From Xanthobacteraceae bacterium (GTDB lineage Bacteria; Pseudomonadota; Alphaproteobacteria; Rhizobiales; Xanthobacteraceae): a DNA stretch of 50,111 nt. The position numbers and the translations under genes were made by a program. The notes beneath the pieces were generated by a model. It saw only the letters and a program-made list of their open reading frames with translations. It had not been told where the DNA came from and did not search any database. The stretch's first letter is position 1, and every line of letters starts with the position of its first letter. Below, piece by piece: positions 17,108-28,497 of the stretch. The stretch spans positions 1 through 50,111 of the forward strand of contig SHVN01000009.1 of NCBI GenBank assembly GCA_009694215.1, read 5' to 3'.

Positions 17108-18126
17108 GTTCGCGGCGCCGGCGCGAACGCCGGCATGATCTCTTTGGCAAACAACTCGATCGAGCGCAGCGACTCCGGCAGCGTCATGCCGCCGAACACC
17201 ATCTGCGGCACGAAATAGTTGCAGTCGTTGGCGGCGATCTCGGCGGCGATATAGCGCCGCACCGTGTCCGGCGAGCCGGCGATGCCGTTGTCGAGCGCGA
17301 TCAGCTCGTCGAAGGTGGGCGGATAGATGCCAATCACGCGGGGCTCTGTGCCGTGGCGATTAAACAGCCAGCGGAAGCTCTCGCGCCAGCGCGGATAGGC
17401 GCGGCGCGCGATGGTCAGCGCCGCTTCGTCAGTGTCGGCGACGACGATATGCCGGCTCACGCCGATCAGCGTGCCGTCGCGGTCGAGGCCGTGTTTCAGC
17501 CGCGTGTCGCGATAGGCCTTGATGATTGCGCCGGTGTTGTCGCGAAGCCCCAGCGCGACGATATTGACGTTGTTCTCCGCGGGCCAAGCGGCGTTGCCGG
17601 GCAGCGTGACGCCGTACCACAGCGGCGGGTGCGGCTTCTGCATGGGCTTCAAAATCATCGGCAGCTTGTCGAACGTGTAGAACTCGCCGGCGAACGAAAG
17701 CTCGTCGGAGGAGAGCCCCTTCAGCAGCACCTGGAACGCCTCGTGATACATCGCCTGGGTCCTGGCGAAGTCGAGGCCATAGGCCGCGGTCTCGTACATC
17801 GAGACGCCGCGGCCGACGCCGAGCTGGAAGCGGCCGCCGCTCAGCTGATCGATCATGCAGACCTCTTCGATCAGGCGGAGCGGATGATAGAACGGCAGGA
17901 GATAGACCAGCGGCCCGAACCGCAGGCTCTTCGTCCGCTGGGACAAGGCGGCGAAGATCAAGGCCGGGGAGGCCGCGGCGCCGAGCGGCGTCGTGTGATG
18001 CTCGGCGACGTGATAGCCGTAAAAACCCGCGCGGTCGTAGGCCTCGGCGACGGTCAGCCGGTCGGCATAGAGTTGGCCGAGCGGGACGCCCGCGTCGTCG
18101 ATGTGGTCGAAGATGCCGAATTTCAT
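17104..18126 (-). CDS. LLM-class flavin-dependent oxidoreductase
   Basis: A 340-residue luciferase-like enzyme, paralogous to the gene at 9543. It opens MKFGIFDHIDD, has YHVAEHHTTPLGAAASPALI, then LRFGPLVYLLPFYHPLRLIE. The barrel signature LSGGRFQLGVGRGVSMYE lies at about residues 95-112. Near the C-terminus it has NYFVPQMVFGGM. A flavin-dependent monooxygenase of unknown substrate. Its stop overlaps the stop of the converging Lrp gene in CTAG. It sits between the trxB/lrp pair and greA, and may be an insertion into the backbone. Confidence 0.85.
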   Translation of the reverse strand: MKFGIFDHIDDAGVPLGQLYADRLTVAEAYDRAGFYGYHVAEHHTTPLGAAASPALIFAALSQRTKSLRFGPLVYLLPFYHPLRLIEEVCMIDQLSGGRFQLGVGRGVSMYETAAYGLDFARTQAMYHEAFQVLLKGLSSDELSFAGEFYTFDKLPMILKPMQKPHPPLWYGVTLPGNAAWPAENNVNIVALGLRDNTGAIIKAYRDTRLKHGLDRDGTLIGVSRHIVVADTDEAALTIARRAYPRWRESFRWLFNRHGTEPRVIGIYPPTFDELIALDNGIAGSPDTVRRYIAAEIAANDCNYFVPQMVFGGMTLPESLRSIELFAKEIMPAFAPAPRT

Positions 18127-18150
18127 GCGGTGCCAGTTTCTAAAACGCCG

Positions 18151-18173
18151 ATGGCCGGCACAAGGTTGGCCAT
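18151..18173. repeat. Short palindrome ATGGCC-N11-GGCCAT
   Basis: ATGGCCGGCACAAGGTTGGCCAT is a near-perfect inverted repeat just upstream of the flavin enzyme on its coding strand. It resembles short repeats seen in other Rhizobiales spacers. Confidence 0.4.
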
Positions 18174-18214
18174 GACAAAATCGGAATTATTTGCTGAGTG
18201 AGACGCGAATGCGC

Positions 18215-18415
18215 TCAAGCGTCCGTAAGATCGAGACGCCGTTCGATCCTTTCGGCCCGGCCATCGAGCCGGTCGAGACGGCTGGACAGACTCGCATACT
18301 AGTTTTCGAGAATGCCAAGGCGGCCTTTGACCTCCCGCATGTCGTCGCGCAAGCCATCGACGGCGGTCCGGATGTGGCGCAGGTGCTCCAACACGATGTT
18401 GTCGGAGTCAGCCAT
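18215..18415 (-). pseudogene. Small coiled-coil protein with in-frame amber codon
   Basis: Starting at ATG 18415, five bases after greA's stop begins, the frame reads MADSDNIVLEHLRHIRTAVD, then DDMREVKGRLGILEN, then TAG at 18299-18301, then YASLSSRLDRLDGRAERIER and ends RLDLTDA. Heptad-like L/I/V spacing runs across the stop, and the part after it still looks like coding sequence ending in a normal stop. A CAG-to-TAG change would explain it. Small acidic and basic coiled-coil proteins of about 65-75 residues with a similar start and end are familiar hypothetical proteins in Bradyrhizobium. Function unknown. Very close spacing suggests translation coupled to greA. Confidence 0.6.
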
Positions 18416-18417
18416 CG

Positions 18418-18894
18418 CTACTTCCACTCGATCTTGGTGATCTCGTAGGCCTTGGCGCCGCCGGGCGTCACCACCTCGACGGACTCGCCCTTCTTCTTGT
18501 TGATCAGCGCGCGCGCGAGCGGCGAGGTGATCGAGATGCGGCCTTCCTTGGCGTTGGCCTCGGGCTCGCCGACGATCTGCCAGACCCGCTTCTTGTCGGT
18601 GTCCTCATCGACGAGCGTCACGGTCGCGCCGAACTTGATGGTGTCGCCGCTGAGCTTGGAGACGTCGATCACGTCGGCGCGGGCGAGCTTGTCCTCGAGC
18701 TCGGCGATGGCGCCCTCGTTCAGCGACTGCTGCTCCTTGGCGGCGTGATACTCGGCGTTCTCCGACAGGTCGCCATGGGTGCGCGCCTCCGTGATCTGCT
18801 GGATGATGCGCGGCCGTTCGACCTGCTGGCGGTGCTTGAGACCCTTCTCGAGCACGATATGACCCGCCTCGGTCATCGGAATCTTTTCAACCAC
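18418..18894 (-). CDS. greA: Transcription elongation factor GreA
   Basis: A 158-residue GreA that rescues backtracked RNA polymerase by stimulating transcript cleavage. The N-terminal coiled coil opens [20 protein letters not shown]. The catalytic acidic tip sits in [20 protein letters not shown]. The C-terminal FKBP-like domain ends with [18 protein letters not shown] and YEITKIEW. The start is GTG at 18894, set by GGGAGG ten bases before. It follows carB on the same strand, an order found in related genomes, and is followed at once by the small coiled-coil gene. Confidence 0.96.
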   Translation of the reverse strand: MVEKIPMTEAGHIVLEKGLKHRQQVERPRIIQQITEARTHGDLSENAEYHAAKEQQSLNEGAIAELEDKLARADVIDVSKLSGDTIKFGATVTLVDEDTDKKRVWQIVGEPEANAKEGRISITSPLARALINKKKGESVEVVTPGGAKAYEITKIEWK

Positions 18895-19022
18895 TTCGCG
18901 TTCCTCCCAAGAACTTGCCTCCAGCGAGCGAGGGACACAAATCCAAAAGCGGGCCGAAGTTCCCTTCCGCCCGCATTTTTGATACGTGAACCCTACGCGC
19001 CTTAACGTTCGTCGTCGGCCCG

Positions 19023-22322
<3,300 letters not shown>

Positions 22323-22337
22323 CGGGCCTCAATCTTT

Positions 22338-22353
22338 GCCGAGAAAGCTCGGC
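22338..22353 (-). promoter_or_regulatory. Small hairpin in carB leader
   Basis: GCCGAG-AAAG-CTCGGC is a perfect 6-bp stem 16 bases upstream of the carB start. It may affect carB mRNA stability or translation. No known pyrimidine attenuator sequence is visible. Confidence 0.35.
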
Positions 22354-22357
22354 ACAC

Positions 22358-22384
22358 AAAAAAAGGGCGCGCATCCGCGCGTCC
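22358..22384 (-). terminator. Intrinsic terminator between Bug operon and carB
   Basis: On the minus strand GGACGCGC-GGAT-GCGCGCCC forms a stem with one mismatch, followed directly by TTTTTTT (22358-22364). It lies after the last Bug gene and before carB, so it should stop read-through from the accessory operon. Confidence 0.65.
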
Positions 22385-22522
22385 TTCGCCCCAGCGGGGA
22401 GGGCCCCGCGCGCCCGACTTAGACCAGAATCGGACCCCCGCCAACCCCGGAAGGCTCTGGAAAGCTAGTTGTCACCTGGGGTTTTGCAAGGAATGTGGCG
22501 GCTCGATTGGTCGCAAAGCGGC

Positions 22523-23506
22523 CTATTCTACCTTGATGTTCCCGGCCTTGATGATCGGCCACCATTTCTCGATCTCGGCCTTCTGCTGCGCGGCCAGCGC
22601 CTGCGGCGTTTGCCTGTCGCGCGGATAGATGTCCTGGCCGAGCGTCTCGAGCTTGGCGCGCACCGCTGGATCGGCGAGCGCTTCCACCACCGCGGCGTGC
22701 AACCTGTCGAGGATCGGCTTCGGCGTGCCTTTCGGCGTCCACAGGCCGTGCCAGAGCACAACGTGATAGCCAGGCAGTCCCGCTTCGTCGACGGTCGGGA
22801 TTTCGGGCGCGGACGGCAGCCGCTTGGTATCGCAGACGTCAAAGACTTTGACGTTGCCGCCGCGCATCTGCTGAAGCGTGGCGACCGGATCGGAGATGAT
22901 GAGGTCGATGTTTCCCGCCACCACGTCCTGCATCGCCGGTGCGAGGCCGCGGTAGGGCACCAACTGAAGCTGCGTTCCGGTGGCTTGCTGGAAGATCAGG
23001 CCGCAGACGTGGCTGATGCTGCCTTGGCCTGCGGTCCCGACGGTCTTGTTCGGATTGGCCTTGAGCCACGCGATGAAGCTTTTCAGATCGTCCGCGGGTA
23101 CCGTTTTCCTCGCCGTCACGGTGAATGGCGTGATGCAGATCAAGGATATGGGCTCGAAGTCCCTCACGACATCGTAGGACAGATTGGCATAGGTCGCCGC
23201 GGTGATGACATGCGAGCCGTTCTGCCCGATGCCGATGGTGTAGCCGTCCGGCGCCGCGCGTGCGAGGCGGGTTACGCCGGTGGTGCCGCCCGCGCCGGTG
23301 GTGTTCTCCACGACGACGGTCTGGCCGAGCGTCTGCCGCATCCGCTCCGCCATGATGCGGCCGATCACGTCGGTCGGCCCGCCAGCGGCGAACGGTACGA
23401 CCATGGTGATGGGCCACGCCGGATAGGCCTGCGCGAAGGCTGCGTGCGAGACGAACGGTGCTGCAACGGCGCCTCCGGCGAGTTGCAGGAACTGGCGGCG
23501 TTTCAT
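22523..23506 (-). CDS. Bug/TctC-family tripartite tricarboxylate transporter binding protein
   Basis: A 327-residue periplasmic binding protein of the Bug (TctC) family. A Tat-type signal (MKRRQFLQLAGGAVAAPFVS) gives way to AQAYPAWPITMVVPFAAGG, the family's opening strand. The ligand-loop motif ENTTGAGGTTG and AAPDGYTIGIG follow, then QLVPYRGLAPAMQDVVAGNI. Such proteins bind small carboxylates (citrate, aromatic acids, amino acids) and feed TctA/TctB or a sensor kinase, neither of which is present. Last gene of a minus-strand set starting with the ThDP enzyme at 27405. Gaps of 52, 93 and 13 bases suggest one transcript. Confidence 0.9.
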   Translation of the reverse strand: MKRRQFLQLAGGAVAAPFVSHAAFAQAYPAWPITMVVPFAAGGPTDVIGRIMAERMRQTLGQTVVVENTTGAGGTTGVTRLARAAPDGYTIGIGQNGSHVITAATYANLSYDVVRDFEPISLICITPFTVTARKTVPADDLKSFIAWLKANPNKTVGTAGQGSISHVCGLIFQQATGTQLQLVPYRGLAPAMQDVVAGNIDLIISDPVATLQQMRGGNVKVFDVCDTKRLPSAPEIPTVDEAGLPGYHVVLWHGLWTPKGTPKPILDRLHAAVVEALADPAVRAKLETLGQDIYPRDRQTPQALAAQQKAEIEKWWPIIKAGNIKVE

Positions 23507-23558
23507 CGGTCCCTCGGTGTCTGATGTTTTGGCGAGAGATGCGGCGCGTCGGCCGCCC

Positions 23559-24542
23559 TCACTCCACCTTGATGTTGGCGGCCCGGACCACCTTGGCCCA
23601 CTTCTCGGTTTCGGTGGCCAGGAGCTTGCCGATCTCGGCGTTCGAGCCGGTCAGCGGCTCGCTGCCGAGGTCGGCGAGGCGCTCCTTGACCTTGGGGTCG
23701 GCCAGCACCGCGTTGATCTCGCGGTTGAGCTTGTCGAGGACAGCCAGCGGCGTGTCCTTCGGCGCGCCGAGCCCGAACGGGCCGCTCGCCTCGTAACCCG
23801 GAACGAAATCGGCCACGGTTGGCAGGTCCGGTAAGAGCGCCGAGCGCGCCGCCGTGGTCACCGCCAGCGCGCGGATCTTGCCGCCCTTGATGTGCGGGAT
23901 CGAGGCCGCCGTGGTGTCGAACATGAGCTGCACCTGGCCGCCGATCAGGTCGGTCATCGCGTTGCCGGCGCCGCGATAGGGCACGTGCACCATCTCGACG
24001 CCGGCCGTCAGATTGAACAGCTCACCCGCCATGTGGATGCCGGTGCCGACACCGGCCGAGGCGAAGTTGAGCTTGCCGGGATTGGCCTTGGCGTGGGCGA
24101 TGAATTCGGGAACGCTCCGGACCGGCAGATCGTTGTTCACCACCAGGACGTAGGGCGCGCGCGCGGTGCCGGCGACCGGCGCGATGTCGCGGAGGAAATT
24201 GAAATTCAGATTCTGGTAGAGCGTGTTGTTGACCATGTTGCCCGGCACCCACTGCAGCAGCGTGTAGCCGTCCGGCGGTGCCTTCACGACCGCCTCGGTG
24301 CCGATGTTGCCGCCGCCGCCCGGCCGGTTCTCGACCAGGACCGTCTGGCCGAGCCGTTCCGACAGCCACTGCGCCATGAGCCGCGCAAAAATGTCGGAGC
24401 CGCTGCCGGCGGCGAAACCGACGATGATGCGAATGGGCTGCGACGGATAGGCCTGCGCGAAGGCGGTTCGCGACAGGGCCGGAAGCGCGACGGCGCCCGC
24501 GGCGAGTTTCAGAAAATTCCGGCGAAGTAGTTTCATCGCCAT
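23559..24542 (-). CDS. Bug/TctC-family binding protein, Tat signal
   Basis: A 327-residue paralogue of its neighbours. The signal peptide has a classic twin-arginine motif, LRRNFLKLAAGAVALPALS, with cleavage near AFAQA. The mature part opens YPSQPIRIIVGFAAGSGSDI, has ENRPGGGGNIGTEAV, PPDGYTLLQWVPG and VPYRGAGNAMTDLIGGQVQL. A third landmark is the C-terminal WAKVVRAANIKVE, which closely matches the end of the 22523 protein (IIKAGNIKVE). A Tat signal implies folding before export, unusual for a simple binding protein. Middle of the presumed four-gene operon. Ligand unknown. Confidence 0.9.
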   Translation of the reverse strand: MAMKLLRRNFLKLAAGAVALPALSRTAFAQAYPSQPIRIIVGFAAGSGSDIFARLMAQWLSERLGQTVLVENRPGGGGNIGTEAVVKAPPDGYTLLQWVPGNMVNNTLYQNLNFNFLRDIAPVAGTARAPYVLVVNNDLPVRSVPEFIAHAKANPGKLNFASAGVGTGIHMAGELFNLTAGVEMVHVPYRGAGNAMTDLIGGQVQLMFDTTAASIPHIKGGKIRALAVTTAARSALLPDLPTVADFVPGYEASGPFGLGAPKDTPLAVLDKLNREINAVLADPKVKERLADLGSEPLTGSNAEIGKLLATETEKWAKVVRAANIKVE

Positions 24543-24635
24543 TCCCCCCTAGCAAACGATGGATTTGACGTCTCGATCGATCCTTGCGCAAGGGCCGCGC
24601 GAGCCCATCCGGGGGCGGTCGGGCATCCCCGCGGA

Positions 24636-25613
24636 TCAGCGCGCCCCGCCGATCTGCTGCAGGATCGGCGCCCAGGTCCGCTGTTCGCCCTGGATGAAGG
24701 CCAGGGTCTCCGCGGGCGACATGGGGCGCTCGTCGCGGCCGAGCCTGACCAGCCGCGCGCGGGTTTCCGGCTCGGCCAGCGCCTTGATCAGATCGCGGTT
24801 CACCTTCTGCACGATTGTCTCCGGCGTCCCGACCGGCGCGACCAGCACCTGCCAGCCGCCAGCCTCGAAACCGGGAAGAGTTTCCGCCACGGTCGGCAGA
24901 TCGGGGAAATCGGCGAGCCGCTTCGGAGCTGCGACCGCGAGCGGCACCACGGTCCCGGCCTGGACCGCTCCCGCGAGCCCCGAATAGGCATCGATGGCGA
25001 TCGGGATGCGCCCGCCCATCACGTCGTTGAGCACCTGCGCGGTGCCGCCCGAATAGGAAATCATCAGGAGCTTGATCCCGGCCCGGCTTTGCAGCAGTTC
25101 GCCGGTCAGGTGCGTGAGCCGTCCGGGCCCGTTGGTGCCGTAGGCAAGCTCGCCCGGCCGCTGTTTCGCCAGCGCGATCAGATCCGGCAGCGACTTGGCG
25201 CCGAGACCGGGCGCGGCGGTGATGAACATGGGTGCGCCGCCGAGATAGCCGATCGTCGCGAAATCCCGCGGCACCTGGATCGGCAGGCCCGCGGCGGCTC
25301 CGGGCAGCGCCACGAAGGCCGACACCGCCGGCATGGCGAGCGTGTAGCCGTCGGGGGCGGCCGCGGCCGCGGCGCGGACCGCGATGGCGCCGCCAGCGCC
25401 CGGCTGATTGATCGGCACCGCCTGCTGGCCCCACACCCGGGAGAGCCCGTCGGCGATGATCCGGAGCGTCGCGTCGATGGCGCTGCCGGGCGCGGAGTCG
25501 GTGATGATCCGCACCGGCCGCGCGGGATAGTCCTGCGCCTGCGCCGGGATCGCGATGCCAAGGAACGGCAGCGCGCAGGACAAGGCGATCAGGCGCTCAC
25601 GCCAGCGGTGCAT
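24636..25613 (-). CDS. Bug/TctC-family binding protein
   Basis: A 325-residue Bug protein with a Sec signal (MHRWRERLIALSCALPFLGI, cleavage after AQA). The mature protein opens QDYPARPVRIITDSAPGSAI and has AAPDGYTLAMP and an ERGS-free C-terminus ending QQIGGAR. It shows less of the usual GAGG glycine-rich loop (GAGGAIAVRAAAAA), consistent with a separate branch. It starts 13 bases after the ThDP enzyme stop and so is the gene most tightly tied to that enzyme. The pairing suggests it binds the enzyme's substrate or a precursor; that is inference. Confidence 0.88.
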   Translation of the reverse strand: MHRWRERLIALSCALPFLGIAIPAQAQDYPARPVRIITDSAPGSAIDATLRIIADGLSRVWGQQAVPINQPGAGGAIAVRAAAAAAPDGYTLAMPAVSAFVALPGAAAGLPIQVPRDFATIGYLGGAPMFITAAPGLGAKSLPDLIALAKQRPGELAYGTNGPGRLTHLTGELLQSRAGIKLLMISYSGGTAQVLNDVMGGRIPIAIDAYSGLAGAVQAGTVVPLAVAAPKRLADFPDLPTVAETLPGFEAGGWQVLVAPVGTPETIVQKVNRDLIKALAEPETRARLVRLGRDERPMSPAETLAFIQGEQRTWAPILQQIGGAR

Positions 25614-25626
25614 CGGCCGTCGCTCC

Positions 25627-27405
25627 CTAGTCCTTCTGCAGCAATCGGGCGAGCCACACCGAGATCACCGCCGGCCGGCCTTCCTCGCGCATCGCCTTGA
25701 GCCCGCGCCGCAGCGCGCCTTCGATCTGCGCCGAGTCGGTGACGTTCTCGCCATAGGCGCCGGCGGCTTCGGCCTCCTTGGCGAAGTCGATCGGCGGATC
25801 GAAATAGCCGCCGTCGTAATCGGCCTTGGCGGCGTAGCTGTCTTTCGCGCCATAGACGCTGTTGATGCGGAGCGTCCCGGTCGAATAGCTGCGGTTCTGG
25901 TAGACCACCGCCATGAACGGCGCCTTGTAGTGCCGCGCCGCCCAGAGCGCATGGATCGGCGTGCCGAACATGTAGAAGCCGTCGCCCGAGACCGCGATCA
26001 CGTCCTTGTCGGGCGCGGCAAGCTTTGCGCCGAACGCCGCGCCCTGCGCCCAGCCGCCGCTCGACGCCGGATTGTGGAAATAGGCGCCGGGCTGCGACAG
26101 GTTCAGGTAATCGTGCAGCTGGTTCTGCGCGATCGTTTCGTCGAACACGATGCAGTTGTTGTCCAGCACCTTGGCGATGCGGTACGACAGCCACCGCGGA
26201 TCGATCGGCGCCTTGCTGGCGCGGGACTTCGCATCCTCGGCCAGATCGGTGCGGCGCTTGGCACTGGCCGCGGCGCATCTCTCGGCGCGCGCGACGAAGC
26301 GCGGCTGGTCCTCCGGAGTGATGAGCTTGCGCACTTCCGCTTCCAACGCCTCGATCACCGGCAGCGCGCCGGCTGTCAATCGCAGATCGGCGGTGAACTC
26401 CATGGTCGGAATGCGGCGCTTGGCCGGCTCCACGTCGGTCATCGCCACCCAGGCGCTGTCCGGCGGCGGATTGGAATCCGCGTGCCAGGGAATGTCCACG
26501 TCGAGCGCGAGCACGACGTCGGCATCCTTCAGGCTTGCACCGCTCATGTAGAGCGGATGGTTGAGCGGGAAACACTGATAGGAGCGCAAGCCCGATTGCG
26601 CGACCGGCAGCGCCATCAGCTCGCACAGGCGAACGAGCGCCGGCACCGTCGCCGGATTGCGGCCCGAGCGCGCCACCAGCACGAACGGGTTCTCCGCCTT
26701 GACCAGCCGCCGCGCGATCTCGCGGATGCCTTCGGCGTCGGGCGCGGCGGGCCTCGCCACACCGAGCTGATCCATGGTCGGGAATCTCGCGCCCTTGACC
26801 TTGTACAGCGACACTTCGCGCGGCAGCGTCAGGTAGACTGGCCCGCACGGCTCGGTGCGCGCCACCTGCAGCGCCCGCGAGATCATCAGGCCCACGTTGT
26901 CCTGCAGTTCCATGCGGTGGTCCCACTTGGTGTACTGCCGCACGATGCCGTTCTGGTCGAAGCTCTGCTGCAGCCAGATGTGCCCGCCGCCGTCGCGCGC
27001 GCCGGGGAAGCTGCCGGGATAGCTCGTGGGCGAGCCGCCGCCGGTGATGACCACGGGCAGGCCGGAGTGAAACGCGGTGTGCACCGCGCCGCCGTAGTGC
27101 TGGGTGCCGCAATCGACATGCGCTGCCGTCACCGCGGGCTTGCCGCTCACCGCGGCGTAGCCCAGCGCCGCGTTGAGGCTCGCGTGCTCGTGTGTGACGG
27201 TGATGAGCTTCGGCGCCTTGCGGCCCTGCGCATGCGCTTTCGCGATCGCCTCCTGGTAGAAGCCGATCTCCGAGCCCGAGGTGAAGAACACATAGTCCAC
27301 GCCGGCCTCGGCCATCGCCGCGATCATGGCGTCGCCGTTGTCGTCGGCCGGCACCTCGACCCAGGCCCGGCTGTCGTTGCGCAGCGGTCCGGCGTGCTTG
27401 TTCAT
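25627..27405 (-). CDS. Thiamine-diphosphate-requiring enzyme, acetolactate-synthase-like
   Basis: A 592-residue enzyme of the ThDP decarboxylase/carboligase superfamily. The Pyr domain has AEAGVDYVFFTSGSEIGFYQ and the catalytic glutamate in VTHEHASLNAALGY. The central domain has NPFVLVARSGRNPATVPAL. The PP domain carries GDGFYMFGTPIHALW and ends the metal motif in QNRSYSTG. The Ser-rich TSGSEIGF in place of the GxPG of biosynthetic enzymes sets it apart from acetohydroxyacid synthase and from the ThDP enzyme at 1641. First gene of a minus-strand operon with three Bug proteins, and divergent from a fourth. Likely a catabolic 2-oxo-acid enzyme; substrate unknown. Confidence 0.85.
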   Translation of the reverse strand: MNKHAGPLRNDSRAWVEVPADDNGDAMIAAMAEAGVDYVFFTSGSEIGFYQEAIAKAHAQGRKAPKLITVTHEHASLNAALGYAAVSGKPAVTAAHVDCGTQHYGGAVHTAFHSGLPVVITGGGSPTSYPGSFPGARDGGGHIWLQQSFDQNGIVRQYTKWDHRMELQDNVGLMISRALQVARTEPCGPVYLTLPREVSLYKVKGARFPTMDQLGVARPAAPDAEGIREIARRLVKAENPFVLVARSGRNPATVPALVRLCELMALPVAQSGLRSYQCFPLNHPLYMSGASLKDADVVLALDVDIPWHADSNPPPDSAWVAMTDVEPAKRRIPTMEFTADLRLTAGALPVIEALEAEVRKLITPEDQPRFVARAERCAAASAKRRTDLAEDAKSRASKAPIDPRWLSYRIAKVLDNNCIVFDETIAQNQLHDYLNLSQPGAYFHNPASSGGWAQGAAFGAKLAAPDKDVIAVSGDGFYMFGTPIHALWAARHYKAPFMAVVYQNRSYSTGTLRINSVYGAKDSYAAKADYDGGYFDPPIDFAKEAEAAGAYGENVTDSAQIEGALRRGLKAMREEGRPAVISVWLARLLQKD

Positions 27406-27525
27406 GGGCGGTCCTCGATGGTTGCGGCTGAGTTTGCAGCTTTAACCGGGCGCGACAAGCCGCATGTTTGCTCCCCAATGAGGGGAGGGCTACGATTTGC
27501 CCAAAACCGGGGCCAGGAGGGACAC
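27406..27525. promoter_or_regulatory. Divergent promoter region, ThDP-Bug operon / Bug-monooxygenase operon
   Basis: This 120-base spacer must contain promoters for both operons, so they are probably co-regulated. A small dyad CTCCCC-AATGA-GGGGAG lies at about 27474-27490 and AGGAGGG for the plus-strand gene at 27516-27522. No regulator gene is next to it. Confidence 0.45.
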
Positions 27526-28488
27526 ATGATTTTCAAGGCTGGGGCATCGCTCGCTGTTCTGCTCTGCGCATTGACGCAGCCGGCGCAGGCGCAGCTCAAC
27601 CCGTCGCGCCAGATCACCATCGTGGTGCCGATCGGCGCCGGCGGCGGCGTCGACGCCACCGGCCGGCTGATCGCCGAGAAGCTCCAGGAACGGCTGAAGC
27701 AGCCGGTGGTGGTCGAGAACCGCCCGGCCGCCGGCGGCATGGTCGGGACCGATTCCGTCGCCAAGGCGGCGCCCGACGGCCACACGCTGCTGCTGATGGA
27801 GAGTTCGTCCGTCCTGCACAAGTGGCTGCACACCAATGTGCCTTACGACGTGGTCGCGGATTTCGCGCCGATCGCCCGCGTCGCGACCTCGCCGCTGATC
27901 CTCTACGCCGGCCCGGCCTTCGCCCCCAACAATGCCCGCGAGTTGATCGCGCTGGCCAAGGCGGAGCCCGGCAAGCTCTCCGCCGGTACGCCCGGTATCG
28001 GCACGCCGCATCACCTCGGCCTGATGATGCTCAACGCGCTCGCCAAGATCGAGATCGTCAACGTGCCCTATCGCGGCGCGGCCGCGGCGCTCAACGACGT
28101 GCTCGGCGGCTCACTGCAGATGGCCTGGGCCGCGCCGACCGCGGTGATGCCGCACGTCGCAACCGGCAAGGTGAAGATCATCGGCGTGGCGTCGGCGCAG
28201 CGCCCGGCGTCGCTGCCGGACGTGACGCCGATCGCCGACGGCGTGCCGGGCTTCGACCTCGATATCTGGTTTGGCGTTGCCGCGCCCGCGAAGACGCCGC
28301 CCGATGTGGTTGCCCTCTTGAGCAAGGAGATCGCCGAGATCGTCGCGCAACCCGATGCGCAGGAGCGCATCCGCAAGACCGGCCTGAGCCCCGCCTATCT
28401 CGACGGTGGAAAGTTCGGCGCGGAAATTCGCGCCGACCACGAGCGCTTCGGAAAAATCATCCGCGAAGCCGGCATCAAGCCGAACTGA
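27526..28488 (+). CDS. Bug/TctC-family binding protein
   Basis: A 320-residue periplasmic binding protein. Sec signal MIFKAGASLAVLLCALTQPA cuts near AQAQL. Mature features are PSRQITIVVPIGAGGGVDAT, the ENRPAAGGMVGT loop, AAPDGHTLLLMES (His in place of the usual Tyr), and NVPYRGAAAALNDVLGGSL. I used ATG 27526, set by AGGAGGG a few bases before. The open frame extends far upstream, but only as the antisense shadow of the ThDP enzyme. It is followed after nine bases by an FAD monooxygenase, an operon that pairs uptake or sensing with an oxygenase. Confidence 0.9.
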   Translation: MIFKAGASLAVLLCALTQPAQAQLNPSRQITIVVPIGAGGGVDATGRLIAEKLQERLKQPVVVENRPAAGGMVGTDSVAKAAPDGHTLLLMESSSVLHKWLHTNVPYDVVADFAPIARVATSPLILYAGPAFAPNNARELIALAKAEPGKLSAGTPGIGTPHHLGLMMLNALAKIEIVNVPYRGAAAALNDVLGGSLQMAWAAPTAVMPHVATGKVKIIGVASAQRPASLPDVTPIADGVPGFDLDIWFGVAAPAKTPPDVVALLSKEIAEIVAQPDAQERIRKTGLSPAYLDGGKFGAEIRADHERFGKIIREAGIKPN

Positions 28489-28497
28489 GGTATTGCC

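Noticed and set aside
25555-27525. 977-codon plus-strand frame covering the antisense of the ThDP enzyme
   Set aside because: Arg/Ala/Gly-rich shadow of a real gene; the true protein begins at ATG 27526 with signal peptide and AGGAGGG.
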